Position numbers and translations under genes: made by a program. A model generated the notes under the pieces. That model saw nothing but the letters and a program-made list of their open reading frames with translations. It searched no databases and was not told the DNA's origin. Source: CAZDGK01 sp964505035 (GTDB lineage Bacteria > Patescibacteriota > Saccharimonadia > UBA4664). Taken from it: a stretch of 30,220 nt of DNA. Below, one piece after another: positions 1-6,827 of this stretch. The first letter of the stretch is position 1; the number at the start of each line of letters is the position of its first letter. Where the stretch lies: NCBI GenBank assembly GCA_964505035.1, contig CAZDGK010000010.1:1-30220 (forward strand), written 5' to 3'.

Positions 1-29
1 GGTCCCGTGCAACAGTTAGGAGACGCTCC

Positions 30-230
30 ATGAAGGCGAAAGTTGTGTATTCGGTGGCAAAAGGCTGCTGGGATATTGAGGTCATTGAGGGAAACCCCGA
101 TGAGCTTTATGTCTCGGCCCTGGTGAGGGAACTAACGAACTCTGACCAGGAAGTCGGGCACTTGATCGCTGGCTGGCTTGAGGCTCATAACCCCGGGTGG
201 GAGATTCGGCTTAGTTTGGCCGGCTCCTAG
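30..230 (+). CDS. small hypothetical protein, 66 aa
   Basis: I do not recognise this protein. It starts at an ATG with a good Shine-Dalgarno, AGGAG at 18-22, seven bases upstream. It is a compact soluble protein with no signal peptide or membrane segment. The N-terminus looks like a beta strand pair (KVVYSVAKGCWDIEVIEG), followed by an acidic helical part (SALVRELTNSDQEVGHLIAGWLEAHNP) and a short final strand (WEIRLSL). A clear hairpin terminator follows 15 bases after the stop, so it is at least the last gene of its transcript. Codons are less G/T-rich than in the mre genes downstream. The upstream context lies outside the window. The ORF is probably real; its function is unknown. Confidence 0.55.
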   Translation: MKAKVVYSVAKGCWDIEVIEGNPDELYVSALVRELTNSDQEVGHLIAGWLEAHNPGWEIRLSLAGS

Positions 231-245
231 GATCAAAACACGTTG

Positions 246-276
246 CCGGTCCGCAGTGATGCGGGCCGGTTTTCTT
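246..276 (+). terminator. intrinsic terminator after the 66-aa gene
   Basis: A 10-bp GC-rich stem (CCGGTCCGCA at 246-255 pairing with TGCGGGCCGG at 260-269, one G-T wobble) has a GTGA tetraloop and is followed at once by TTTTCTT. It separates the small gene from the mre operon. Confidence 0.8.
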
Positions 277-316
277 GTTGAGGCAAATGACGGCTGATCA
301 GGTGGGGTGCACGTAT

Positions 317-372
317 TAGTCGCTCAGATCGACTAGAACATACGGGAGCGGGCTAGTCGCTTTGAGCGACTA
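317..372 (+). repeat. two tandem inverted repeats sharing TAGTCGCT
   Basis: The first palindrome has arms TAGTCG (317-322) and CGACTA (330-335). The second has arms TAGTCGCT (354-361) and AGCGACTA (365-372) with a 3-base loop. Both begin with the same TAGTCGCT word and are 37 bases apart. Neither is followed by a T run, so they do not look like terminators. They lie about 70-125 bases upstream of mreC, where an operator for the mre operon could sit. The repeats are seen directly; the operator role is inference. Confidence 0.5.
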
Positions 373-411
373 TCGAGCGCAGCGCTTTGGTGCGATCCTG
401 TGGCCGGGTGC

Positions 412-423
412 TAAACTTAAGAT
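412..423 (+). promoter_or_regulatory. possible mreC -10 region
   Basis: TAAACT (412-417) preceded by TGC resembles an extended -10, and TAAGAT (418-423) overlaps it. Either would start transcription about 12-18 bases before mreC, leaving almost no leader; no Shine-Dalgarno precedes mreC. No convincing -35 element is present at the right spacing. Confidence 0.25.
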
Positions 424-441
424 GATGATTGTGGTTACTAC

Positions 442-1239
442 ATGAACCGGGCGCGGGCCAATCGCCGCATTATGATAATTGTGGGCTTGGGGGGCTTGCT
501 GGCGCTGGCTGGCGCGTTGGGCTGGCTGGGGCCGTTGCGCTGGGCGTACGACCATACGCTTGTGCCGGTGGGCCAGCAACTGGCGGTGATGGGGGCGTCG
601 ACCAGCGAGGCGATCGGCAACCTGGGGCGGGTGCGCGATTTGGCGGCGGATAACCGCCGGCTGGAGCAGGAGAATAACCAGCTCCGGCAACGCTTGGCAG
701 CCGATGCCGAGACCAGTCGCGACAACGATACTTTGCGCCGTCAGCTCGGCCTGCAAGTGGCTGGGACCATGCCCCAGGTAGCGGCTGAGGTGGTGGCGTT
801 TCAGCCGGATTCGTACCGGCAATTTGTGACGATTAATAAGGGCAGTGGAGCGGGCTTGAAGCCGGGGTTGGCGGCCATGAGTGAGGGTGTGATGGTGGGG
901 GTGCTGACGGATGTGCAGGCAGATACGGCCAAGATCATGCTGGTGACAGATCCGGAGTTCAAACTGGCGTCAAAAGACCAGGATACCGGTGCGCTGGGGA
1001 TATTGCATGGCCAACTGGGTAGCGGATTGGTGATGGACCAGATTGGTCAGACGGATGTGGTGAAGCCGGGTGATACCGTGACGAGTTCGGGGTTGGGCGG
1101 TGTAGTGCCGGCGGGCTTGTTTATGGGCGAAGTCCAGGCGGTGAATGCGCGTGACAATGTGATATTTCAGTCGGCCCAGATTTCGACGCCGCTGAAGACC
1201 AACCAACTGCGGTTTGTGTTTGTGGTGACTGGGCCGTGA
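442..1239 (+). CDS. mreC: rod shape-determining protein MreC
   Basis: MreC is a membrane-anchored periplasmic or extracellular scaffold that activates the PBP2 transpeptidase during lateral cell-wall synthesis. The 265-residue length is normal. Residues 9-30 (RIMIIVGLGGLLALAGALGW) form the single N-terminal membrane segment. Residues about 65-95 (DLAADNRRLEQENNQLRQRLA) form the coiled coil that dimerises MreC. The rest is the beta-rich domain, with the family-typical stretch around VTINKGSGAGLKPGLAA and the late motif GDTVTSSGLGGVVPAGLFMGEV. The stop overlaps the mreD start by 4 bases (GTGA), so translation is coupled. mreB and rodA are not next to it in this window. No Shine-Dalgarno is visible before the ATG, so initiation may be near-leaderless. 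Confidence 0.93.
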   Translation: MNRARANRRIMIIVGLGGLLALAGALGWLGPLRWAYDHTLVPVGQQLAVMGASTSEAIGNLGRVRDLAADNRRLEQENNQLRQRLAADAETSRDNDTLRRQLGLQVAGTMPQVAAEVVAFQPDSYRQFVTINKGSGAGLKPGLAAMSEGVMVGVLTDVQADTAKIMLVTDPEFKLASKDQDTGALGILHGQLGSGLVMDQIGQTDVVKPGDTVTSSGLGGVVPAGLFMGEVQAVNARDNVIFQSAQISTPLKTNQLRFVFVVTGP

Positions 1240-1721
1240 GGTGGTGGCGGCTGGCGATTCTGGTGGTGGCGGTGGCGCTGCTGCAGGTGGGACTAGTGCC
1301 AGCCTTGCGGCCACTTGGGGTGGTGCCAAACCTGGTGCTTGGGCTGGTGGTGCTGGTGGGGATTGCCGGGACGGCGACGAGTGCTCTGGTGGTGGCTGTG
1401 ACTACCGGACTACTGCTGGACTTGTCGAGCGGTGTGGACTTTGGCCTGCGCTCGGCACTGCTGGTGCTGGCGGCGCTGGTGGCCGGACTGGTGCACCGGC
1501 TGGGGCTCGAGCTGGATGGACCCGTGGTGGCTCTGGTGCTGGTGGCGGCCGGGACCATAGTGGCTGATGTGGCGGTGTTGGCTGGACTGGTGGGGATGAC
1601 TGGCCCGTGGCGGCTGGGATTGATAGCTGGCACCATTGGCTTAGAGCTTGTGCTAAACTTGGGCTGTACGCTGCTGATGCGGCCGATGGTGCGCTGGGCG
1701 GTCAGGGGGGAAGGTGGCTAA
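1236..1721 (+). CDS. mreD: rod shape-determining membrane protein MreD
   Basis: MreD is the multi-span partner of MreC in the elongasome. The 161-residue product is almost wholly hydrophobic. Segments near residues 4-24, 30-60, 71-88, 94-115 and 125-150 suggest five or six membrane passes. The family-like motif LLLDLSSGVDFGLRSALLVLAALV sits in the middle. It starts with GTG at 1236, overlapping the mreC stop, and its end overlaps the mrdA start by 8 bases. Position between mreC and mrdA supports the name as much as the sequence does, because MreD is poorly conserved. The DNA is extremely rich in GTG/CTG/GCG codons. Confidence 0.85.
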   Translation: MRWWRLAILVVAVALLQVGLVPALRPLGVVPNLVLGLVVLVGIAGTATSALVVAVTTGLLLDLSSGVDFGLRSALLVLAALVAGLVHRLGLELDGPVVALVLVAAGTIVADVAVLAGLVGMTGPWRLGLIAGTIGLELVLNLGCTLLMRPMVRWAVRGEGG

Positions 1722-3762
1722 GTCAATATTTGGCTATCTGGAGGAGTTCGGTGGGGGCGGCCGGGTGCGGCTGGGCGGTGATTTGGCGCGCCATGAGGCC
1801 TGGACGGAGGCGATCTTGCCGGCCGACGCGACTGCTTCGCCAGAGGGCGAGACCAGCCGGCGGCCGCTGCGGGTATTTGTGGCCGTGATGATGCTGGCGG
1901 TGCTGGTCTTGGTGGGGCGGCTGGTGATGCTGCAGATAATGGATGGTCCACACAACCTGGCGCTGGCAGAAGGCAACCGCATCCGAGAGAAAGTGTCGCG
2001 GGCGCCGAGAGGGATGATTTATGACCGCAACGGGGCGGTGCTAGTGCGCAATGAGGCCAACTATGACGTGACGGTGGCGCCGCAACTGCTGCCGCGAACG
2101 CCAGCGGCCCGCCAGGCCGTGTACGAGCAGGTGGCGGCTTTGACGGGAGTGGCGCCGACGGACATCGCGGCCAAGGCTGAAGCGGCTTGCAAGCGGCCAA
2201 AGGCTGACCAGGCGACGTGTCTGTCGAGTCCGGTGCCGATGCTGGCGGTAGCGGGGATCGCGCGCGACCAAGCCTTGCTCGTGGAGCAGCACTCGAACGA
2301 ACTGCCGGGGTTCGCGGTGGATGTGAACCCGATTCGCGAGTATACCGACGGCAATTTGTTGTCGGTGTTCCTAGGTAATACGGGCCGGGTGAGCGCGCAG
2401 GATTTGGCAACGCATACGGATTACGGTCCGACTGACCTGATCGGCAAGGGTGGGCTGGAGCAGGAATATGAAACTGAGCTTAAGGGTATGGATGGTGGCG
2501 AGCAAACGGAGGTGGACGCGCTGGGCCGGCCGGTGCGGGTGCTGGCGAGTCGTCAGCCACTTAGCGGGCACAACCTGGTGCTGAGTGTCGACCTGGGACT
2601 GGAGCAGGTACTGGCGGCAGCGGTGCAAAAGCAAATGGACGCGGCTGGGTCCAAGCGAGCGGCGGCTATTGCCATGGATCCGCGCAATGGCGAGATCCTA
2701 GCGGCGGTGTCGCTGCCGAGCTACGACAACAACTTGTTTAGTCGCGGGATATCGGCGGCGGATTTTCAGGCCCTGTTGAGCAATCCGGGACAACCATTGT
2801 TTGACAAGGTGGTGAGTGGTGGTTACCCATCTGGCTCGATCATTAAGCCGTTTGGGGCGGCGGCGGCCTTGCAGGAGCACGTGGTGGATACGCACACTAT
2901 CGTCAACGACACGGGGGCGATTACGGTGCCCAATAAGTATGACCCGGCGCACCCGTCGGTGTTTCACGGCTGGGAGCGTAATAACGGATTGGGGCCGGTT
3001 AATGTGTTGACGGCGATCGCCCGGAGCTCGGATATTTTCTTCTATGAGGTGATGGGTGGGCTGGTTACTGGGGCAGCGGGGGACTTCACGCACTTTTTGG
3101 GGGTGATTCGGCTGACTGATTACTACAAGAAGTTTGGTTTGGGGACGCGAACTGGAGTGGATTTGCCGTCGGAGGCTCAGGGGCGGGTGCCGACGCCGAC
3201 CTGGAAGAAGAGCTTTTCGGGCGAGGATTGGTACACCGGTGACACGTACAATATTTCGGTTGGCCAGGGTGATTTGTTGGTATCGCCATTGCAAATGGTG
3301 ACGGCTGTGTCGGCACTGGCCAATGGCGGCACGGTGTTCCGGCCGCATATGGTGAAGGAAATTAAGGATGTGAATGGCGGGCTGGTGTCGGATGTATCGC
3401 CGCAGGTAGAGCGGCAGGGTTTTATCAGTCCGGACAACTTGGCGCTGGTGCGGCAGGGGATGTGGATGGCCGTCAACGACCCGTCGGGTACCGCGTGCTG
3501 CAAGATCAAGGCTGAGGTGCCGGTGCAGGTAGCAGCCAAGACCGGGACGGCCGAGACGGTGGTGCATGATGACGGCACGACGACGGCTAGTCAGAACAAG
3601 CCGCACGCGTGGTTTGAGGCGTTCGCGCCGTATGACAATCCGCAGATAGCGATCGTGGTGCTGGTGGAGCACGCTGGCGAGGGTGCCGAGTACGCGGCAC
3701 CGGCGGCCCGGGAGACGCTGGCCTGGTACTTTACCAAGGGCGCTGGTGCGACTATCCGCTAA
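1714..3762 (+). CDS. mrdA: penicillin-binding protein 2 (elongation transpeptidase)
   Basis: This is a class B PBP that cross-links peptidoglycan during cell elongation. The 682 residues hold a cytoplasmic N-terminus of about 52 residues, one membrane segment (about 53-75), the PBP dimerisation/pedestal domain (about 85-290) and the transpeptidase domain. The three catalytic motifs are intact: SxxK with nucleophile S375 and K378 (SGSIIKPF), S438-S-D440 in place of SxN (the SxD form is usual in PBP2), and KTGT at 609-612. The start is GTG at 1714, preceded by AGGGGGG and overlapping mreD. The cytoplasmic N-terminus is longer than in typical PBP2. A possible disulfide pair lies at C159/C169, and CC occurs at 605-606. 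It closes the mreCD operon; no obvious terminator follows directly. Confidence 0.94.
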   Translation: MAKSIFGYLEEFGGGGRVRLGGDLARHEAWTEAILPADATASPEGETSRRPLRVFVAVMMLAVLVLVGRLVMLQIMDGPHNLALAEGNRIREKVSRAPRGMIYDRNGAVLVRNEANYDVTVAPQLLPRTPAARQAVYEQVAALTGVAPTDIAAKAEAACKRPKADQATCLSSPVPMLAVAGIARDQALLVEQHSNELPGFAVDVNPIREYTDGNLLSVFLGNTGRVSAQDLATHTDYGPTDLIGKGGLEQEYETELKGMDGGEQTEVDALGRPVRVLASRQPLSGHNLVLSVDLGLEQVLAAAVQKQMDAAGSKRAAAIAMDPRNGEILAAVSLPSYDNNLFSRGISAADFQALLSNPGQPLFDKVVSGGYPSGSIIKPFGAAAALQEHVVDTHTIVNDTGAITVPNKYDPAHPSVFHGWERNNGLGPVNVLTAIARSSDIFFYEVMGGLVTGAAGDFTHFLGVIRLTDYYKKFGLGTRTGVDLPSEAQGRVPTPTWKKSFSGEDWYTGDTYNISVGQGDLLVSPLQMVTAVSALANGGTVFRPHMVKEIKDVNGGLVSDVSPQVERQGFISPDNLALVRQGMWMAVNDPSGTACCKIKAEVPVQVAAKTGTAETVVHDDGTTTASQNKPHAWFEAFAPYDNPQIAIVVLVEHAGEGAEYAAPAARETLAWYFTKGAGATIR

Positions 3763-3771
3763 GCCAAGCGG

Positions 3772-3780
3772 TTATCCACA
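3772..3780 (+). promoter_or_regulatory. DnaA-box-like 9-mer TTATCCACA
   Basis: This is a perfect match to the consensus DnaA box, seven bases after the mrdA stop. A second perfect copy in inverse orientation lies at 15897-15905. A single box does not make an origin; binding is untested. Confidence 0.4.
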
Positions 3781-3954
3781 GTCGTATTGCGCTTATGCTT
3801 ACAGGTAGTCATTATTTGGCCTTATCCAAGCCATATAGGCTGGTTAAACAAGAGTAACTATTGACTGAAATAGGGTCATAGAGGAACATAGTAAAGCAAA
3901 ATCAAATACTTTCCTAGGAACTGAAAATTTAATTCCAACTTAAGCTGTACGTGC

Positions 3955-3981
3955 CTCGGGGATCACCCGAGAATTCTTTTT
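3955..3981 (+). terminator. terminator-like hairpin in the greA leader
   Basis: CTCGGG (3955-3960) pairs with CCCGAG (3966-3971) around the loop GATCA and is followed by AATTCTTTTT. It stands between mrdA and greA, so it may end mrdA read-through or act as an attenuator in the greA leader. The Shine-Dalgarno of greA lies about 30 bases beyond it. Confidence 0.6.
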
Positions 3982-4026
3982 ACCCAACACCCAGGCATAA
4001 GAGCTTGAAAGGAGAAGTAGGACATT

Positions 4027-4494
4027 ATGAACGCAACCAAGAACGAATTCCATGTGACGCCGGAAGGCATCCAGGCGCTGAAGGACGAGCTCAAGGAGCT
4101 GACGACCGCCAAGCGCATGGAGATTGCTGAGCGACTAAAAGAGGCCAAGGCTGACGGCGATCTGAGCGAGAACGCCATGTATGACGCTGCCCTGGAAGAT
4201 CAGGCCTTCACGGAGGGCCGGATTGCAGAGATTGAGCACATCCTGCGGCACGCTAGCGTGATTGAGAGTAAGAAGGGTGGTGCGGTAGCGCTTGGCTCGA
4301 CGGTGCATTTGGAGCTGGAGGATGGCAAGCAGAAGTACACCATTGTCGGCTCGACGGAGGCCAATCCGGATGAGGGCAAGATTTCGGACGTATCGCCGAT
4401 TGGCAAGGCATTGCTGGGCAAAAAGCCCGGCGACGAAGTGAATGTGCAGGTTCCCTCAGGCACGCTGACCTACAAGATTACGAAAGTCGAATAG
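4027..4494 (+). CDS. greA: transcription elongation factor GreA
   Basis: GreA enters the RNA polymerase secondary channel and stimulates cleavage of backtracked RNA. At 155 residues it is full length. Residues 1-75 form the coiled-coil arm with the tip motif GDLSENAMYDAA (about 48-59), including the acidic Asp and Glu needed for cleavage; Met replaces the usual Glu after ENA. The C-terminal FKBP-like domain holds the typical SPIGKALLGKKPGDEV and VPSGTLTYKI stretches. The start is supported by a strong Shine-Dalgarno, AAAGGAGAAG, about 10 bases upstream. It is probably a single-gene transcript, framed by a terminator-like hairpin in front and a clear terminator behind. Confidence 0.95.
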   Translation: MNATKNEFHVTPEGIQALKDELKELTTAKRMEIAERLKEAKADGDLSENAMYDAALEDQAFTEGRIAEIEHILRHASVIESKKGGAVALGSTVHLELEDGKQKYTIVGSTEANPDEGKISDVSPIGKALLGKKPGDEVNVQVPSGTLTYKITKVE

Positions 4495-4523
4495 TTCGAT
4501 CATAGAGACATAAGAGTCCGGAG

Positions 4524-4548
4524 CCGCTCTCGCTAGGGAGCGGTTTTT
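4524..4548 (+). terminator. intrinsic terminator after greA
   Basis: CCGCTCTC (4524-4531) pairs with GGGAGCGG (4536-4543), with one wobble and a GCTA loop, and is followed by TTTTT. It ends only 19 bases before lysS, so lysS needs its own promoter or read-through. Confidence 0.85.
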
Positions 4549-4567
4549 CGGGTAGGATAGGAGCAAC

Positions 4568-6127
4568 ATGAATCAGACAGCGCCGGCCGACTGGCTGGCC
4601 CAAGTAGTTGAGCAGATTAACCGGGAGCGGCCGGAGGGTGAGCTGATAGTAGCCAGTGGGCACTCGCCGTCTGGCGTGTATCATGTCGGGACGCTGCGTG
4701 AAATCATGACGGCCAATGCCATTGCCTGGGCGCTGCGGCGGAGCGGCCGAGAGGCACGGCACCTGGACTTTGTGGATGACTTTGACGCGTTTCGCAAGGT
4801 GCCGGCTGATGTGCCCGAGGAGTGGAAGCAGTACATCGGTGTGCCGCTCGTGATGGTGCCGGACCCGTGGGGTGACTGCCACGAGAGTTACGGGGCCCAT
4901 CGGATGCAGACGTTGACTGACGGGCTGGAGGCTCTGGGCTGTGTGCCGGACGAGACGGTATACGGCTACCGTAACTACCAGGATGGTGTGTTGGCGGTGC
5001 AGCTTGGTCAGGCGCTGGATAACATTGATGAAGTGCGCACCATTCTGACGGAGATTGGTGGCCGGCAGCTCGATGAGCATTGGTCGCCGGTGCAGATATT
5101 GGACGAGCAGAACAGTCTGCGGACGCTCAAGTACGCTGGTTGGGATGCCAAGACGCGGCAGGTGGCCTGGCGCAACGCGGCCGGCGAGACGGGTAGCGTG
5201 GGGCTGGACGAGGGACGGGTCAAGCTGGATTGGCGGTTGGATTGGCCGGCGCGCTGGGCCAAGTGGGGCGTAGCGGTGGAGCCATTTGGCCGCGACCACG
5301 CGACGAAGGGCGGCTCCTATGACACGGGCGTCGCGCTGGTGGAGCGGGTATTTGGGGGCCGGCCGCCATTGCCAGTGCCGTACGAGTTTATTAATGCGGC
5401 GGGCCAGACCAAGAAGATCAGTAAGTCGTCGGGTGACTCTCTCACGCCTAGTGACGTGTTGCAGGTGATGCCGCCTGAGGTTTTGCGCTATTTTGTTATT
5501 CACCCGCGGCCGGGTCGGACGTTGACGTTTGATACGGGTATCGGATTGTATCAATTGATGGAAGAGTTTACGGCGGCATTGGAGCAGCCAACCTCACTGG
5601 CGCTGGAGTATGCCCGGGCGGTGAGCGGTGCTGGCGAGGTGGTGGCGCGGGTGCCGTTTGCTCATTTGGTGGCGGTGTATCAGGCGGCACGGGGCGATGC
5701 AGAACAGGTGCGGGTGCTATTAGAGCGAACTGACTATGAGGAAGTAGCGGCACAGCAATGGCCGGTGATTGAGCGCGAGTTGAAGTTTGTGGCTAACTGG
5801 CTGGAGAAATACGCCCCGGACAATGTGAAGTTTGAGGTGCAAGACACGCTGCCTAAGGTGGAGCTGTCGCCTGGGCAAAAGACGTTTTTGGCGAAGCTGG
5901 CTAAGGTGGTGGCCGACGAGAAGGATCTGAATGGCCAGGGGATGCACGACGCGGTGTACGCGTCGACTGAGGCGGCTGGAATTAAGGCGGCTGATGGTTT
6001 TCGGGCGGTGTACCGAGCGCTACTTGGAAAGGACTTTGGACCGAAGGCTGGGTGGTTTCTGGCCTCGCTGGAGCGTGATTGGCTGGTGAAGCGGCTGCAG
6101 GATGCGGCTGGTCGCGCCGGCAATTGA
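4568..6127 (+). CDS. lysS: lysyl-tRNA synthetase, class I
   Basis: It charges tRNA-Lys with lysine using ATP. This is the class I (Rossmann-fold) LysRS typical of archaea, spirochaetes and some other bacteria, not the common class II form. The HIGH-type signature is seen as PSG (34-36) followed by HVG (39-41). The KMSKS-type loop is KISKS at 283-287. Family-specific stretches are visible, such as DWRLDWPARW (221-230) and EPFGRDHATKGGSYDTG (238-254). The C-terminal helical anticodon-binding part runs from about 340 to 519. The length of 519 residues is normal. The ATG has AGGAG at 4559-4563. It lies directly behind the greA terminator. Genes for other synthetases (serS here, glyS at the far end) share the neighbourhood. 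Confidence 0.95.
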   Translation: MNQTAPADWLAQVVEQINRERPEGELIVASGHSPSGVYHVGTLREIMTANAIAWALRRSGREARHLDFVDDFDAFRKVPADVPEEWKQYIGVPLVMVPDPWGDCHESYGAHRMQTLTDGLEALGCVPDETVYGYRNYQDGVLAVQLGQALDNIDEVRTILTEIGGRQLDEHWSPVQILDEQNSLRTLKYAGWDAKTRQVAWRNAAGETGSVGLDEGRVKLDWRLDWPARWAKWGVAVEPFGRDHATKGGSYDTGVALVERVFGGRPPLPVPYEFINAAGQTKKISKSSGDSLTPSDVLQVMPPEVLRYFVIHPRPGRTLTFDTGIGLYQLMEEFTAALEQPTSLALEYARAVSGAGEVVARVPFAHLVAVYQAARGDAEQVRVLLERTDYEEVAAQQWPVIERELKFVANWLEKYAPDNVKFEVQDTLPKVELSPGQKTFLAKLAKVVADEKDLNGQGMHDAVYASTEAAGIKAADGFRAVYRALLGKDFGPKAGWFLASLERDWLVKRLQDAAGRAGN

Positions 6128-6195
6128 CTTATGCTGTCAAACCAGTAACCTGGTGAGTGCCCGGACAAACCAAAAACTCGCGAGAGGAGCGGTGG

Positions 6196-6747
6196 ATGTC
6201 TGTGCCCAGGAGGTCGCGGCGACGAAATGCGCCCGTGACAAGCGCGGTGGTGGCAACGGCTTCGGTGAGGGATAGTGCCGGAGATCAGATCTTGACGCCC
6301 TACGCCTACATGCTAGAGGTCAAGAACGTCGACAACCCCTGGCTGGCTGGCGCCAAGTGGCGACAAGACAAGACCATCGAGCTGTGGGGCGGCGGGACAA
6401 TGCCTAACCCAGCAGATGCGATGGAGTGCGCCATGCCGGGCTGCCAAGTGCACACGAAGAACCGAGTGTTTGAGTGGGCCAATGGCGGCCGGCTGGAGTG
6501 CTACAGTGTCTGCAACAGCTGCCTGGCTGAATGGCAGCGGCTGTACAACGCCCAGCAGCGGCGACAGCGAGCCGATGAGTGGGACTGGCAGACGGCGCAG
6601 GAGGCGCGGGAGGCTCGCCAGCGGGGCCAGGCCGAGTACGCATGGCCGGCTCATCGCAGCGAGCTGCCTCAGCTGATGGCGGCGATCGACCTGGCAATCC
6701 TCGAATCGACGACACTGCGGGCGAAGACGGCCCAACTGCGGGCCTGA
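6196..6747 (+). CDS. hypothetical protein with paired cysteines, 183 aa
   Basis: I do not recognise the family. The start chosen is ATG 6196, because AGAGGAG lies six bases upstream; an in-frame GTG at 6157 has no such site. The N-terminus is very basic (RRSRRR) and followed by a Ser/Thr/Val stretch. The centre holds C78, C83, C102, C106 and C109 plus a His at 86, spaced like a possible small metal-binding knuckle. The C-terminal third is helical and charged (RRQRADEWDWQTAQEAREARQRGQAEYAW), likely coiled coil. There is no signal peptide or membrane segment. Codon choice favours C-ending codons, unlike the G/T-rich lysS and serS on either side. This suggests a different history. Zinc binding is inference. 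Confidence 0.65.
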   Translation: MSVPRRSRRRNAPVTSAVVATASVRDSAGDQILTPYAYMLEVKNVDNPWLAGAKWRQDKTIELWGGGTMPNPADAMECAMPGCQVHTKNRVFEWANGGRLECYSVCNSCLAEWQRLYNAQQRRQRADEWDWQTAQEAREARQRGQAEYAWPAHRSELPQLMAAIDLAILESTTLRAKTAQLRA

Positions 6748-6808
6748 CATACTGGGCGAGGTCCGGGCTGCAAGATATCTGCTTGCGGCTCGGACCACCT
6801 TATTTAAG

Positions 6809-6817
6809 TGGTATACT
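6809..6817 (+). promoter_or_regulatory. extended -10 promoter of serS
   Basis: TG-G-TATACT is an extended -10 with a near-consensus hexamer at 6812-6817. It sits only 10 bases before the serS ATG, so the transcript would have a leader of about 4 bases. No good -35 is seen. Confidence 0.5.
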
Positions 6818-6827
6818 GAGGGACATT

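Larger units (their letters stand above)
3763..4026 (+). other. 264-base AT-rich gap between mrdA and greA
   Basis: This gap is much more AT-rich than its surroundings. It contains a perfect DnaA-box sequence right after mrdA, a perfect 10-base palindrome TTCCTAGGAA (3911-3920), and a terminator-like hairpin (3955-3981) about 45 bases before greA. TTGACT at 3861-3866 could be a -35, but the only -10-like word (CATAGT, 3887-3892) is 20 bases away, so I do not call a promoter. No tRNA or ORF with a Shine-Dalgarno is seen. Confidence 0.5.

Noticed and set aside
2698..3672. 324-codon open frame antisense to mrdA
   Set aside because: It lies wholly inside a well-supported gene, is full of Arg/His from reversed codons, and has no Shine-Dalgarno.
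3763..4026. Possible replication origin because of a DnaA box in AT-rich DNA
   Set aside because: Only one perfect box, no dnaA/dnaN/rpmH neighbour, and no box cluster.
4478..5554. 358-codon open frame antisense to lysS
   Set aside because: Same composition artefact of G-rich coding DNA; lysS motifs on the + strand are decisive.
6579..6827. Open 83-codon extension in front of serS
   Set aside because: It overlaps the orphan gene, is not SerRS-like, and the normal SerRS N-terminus starts at 6828.
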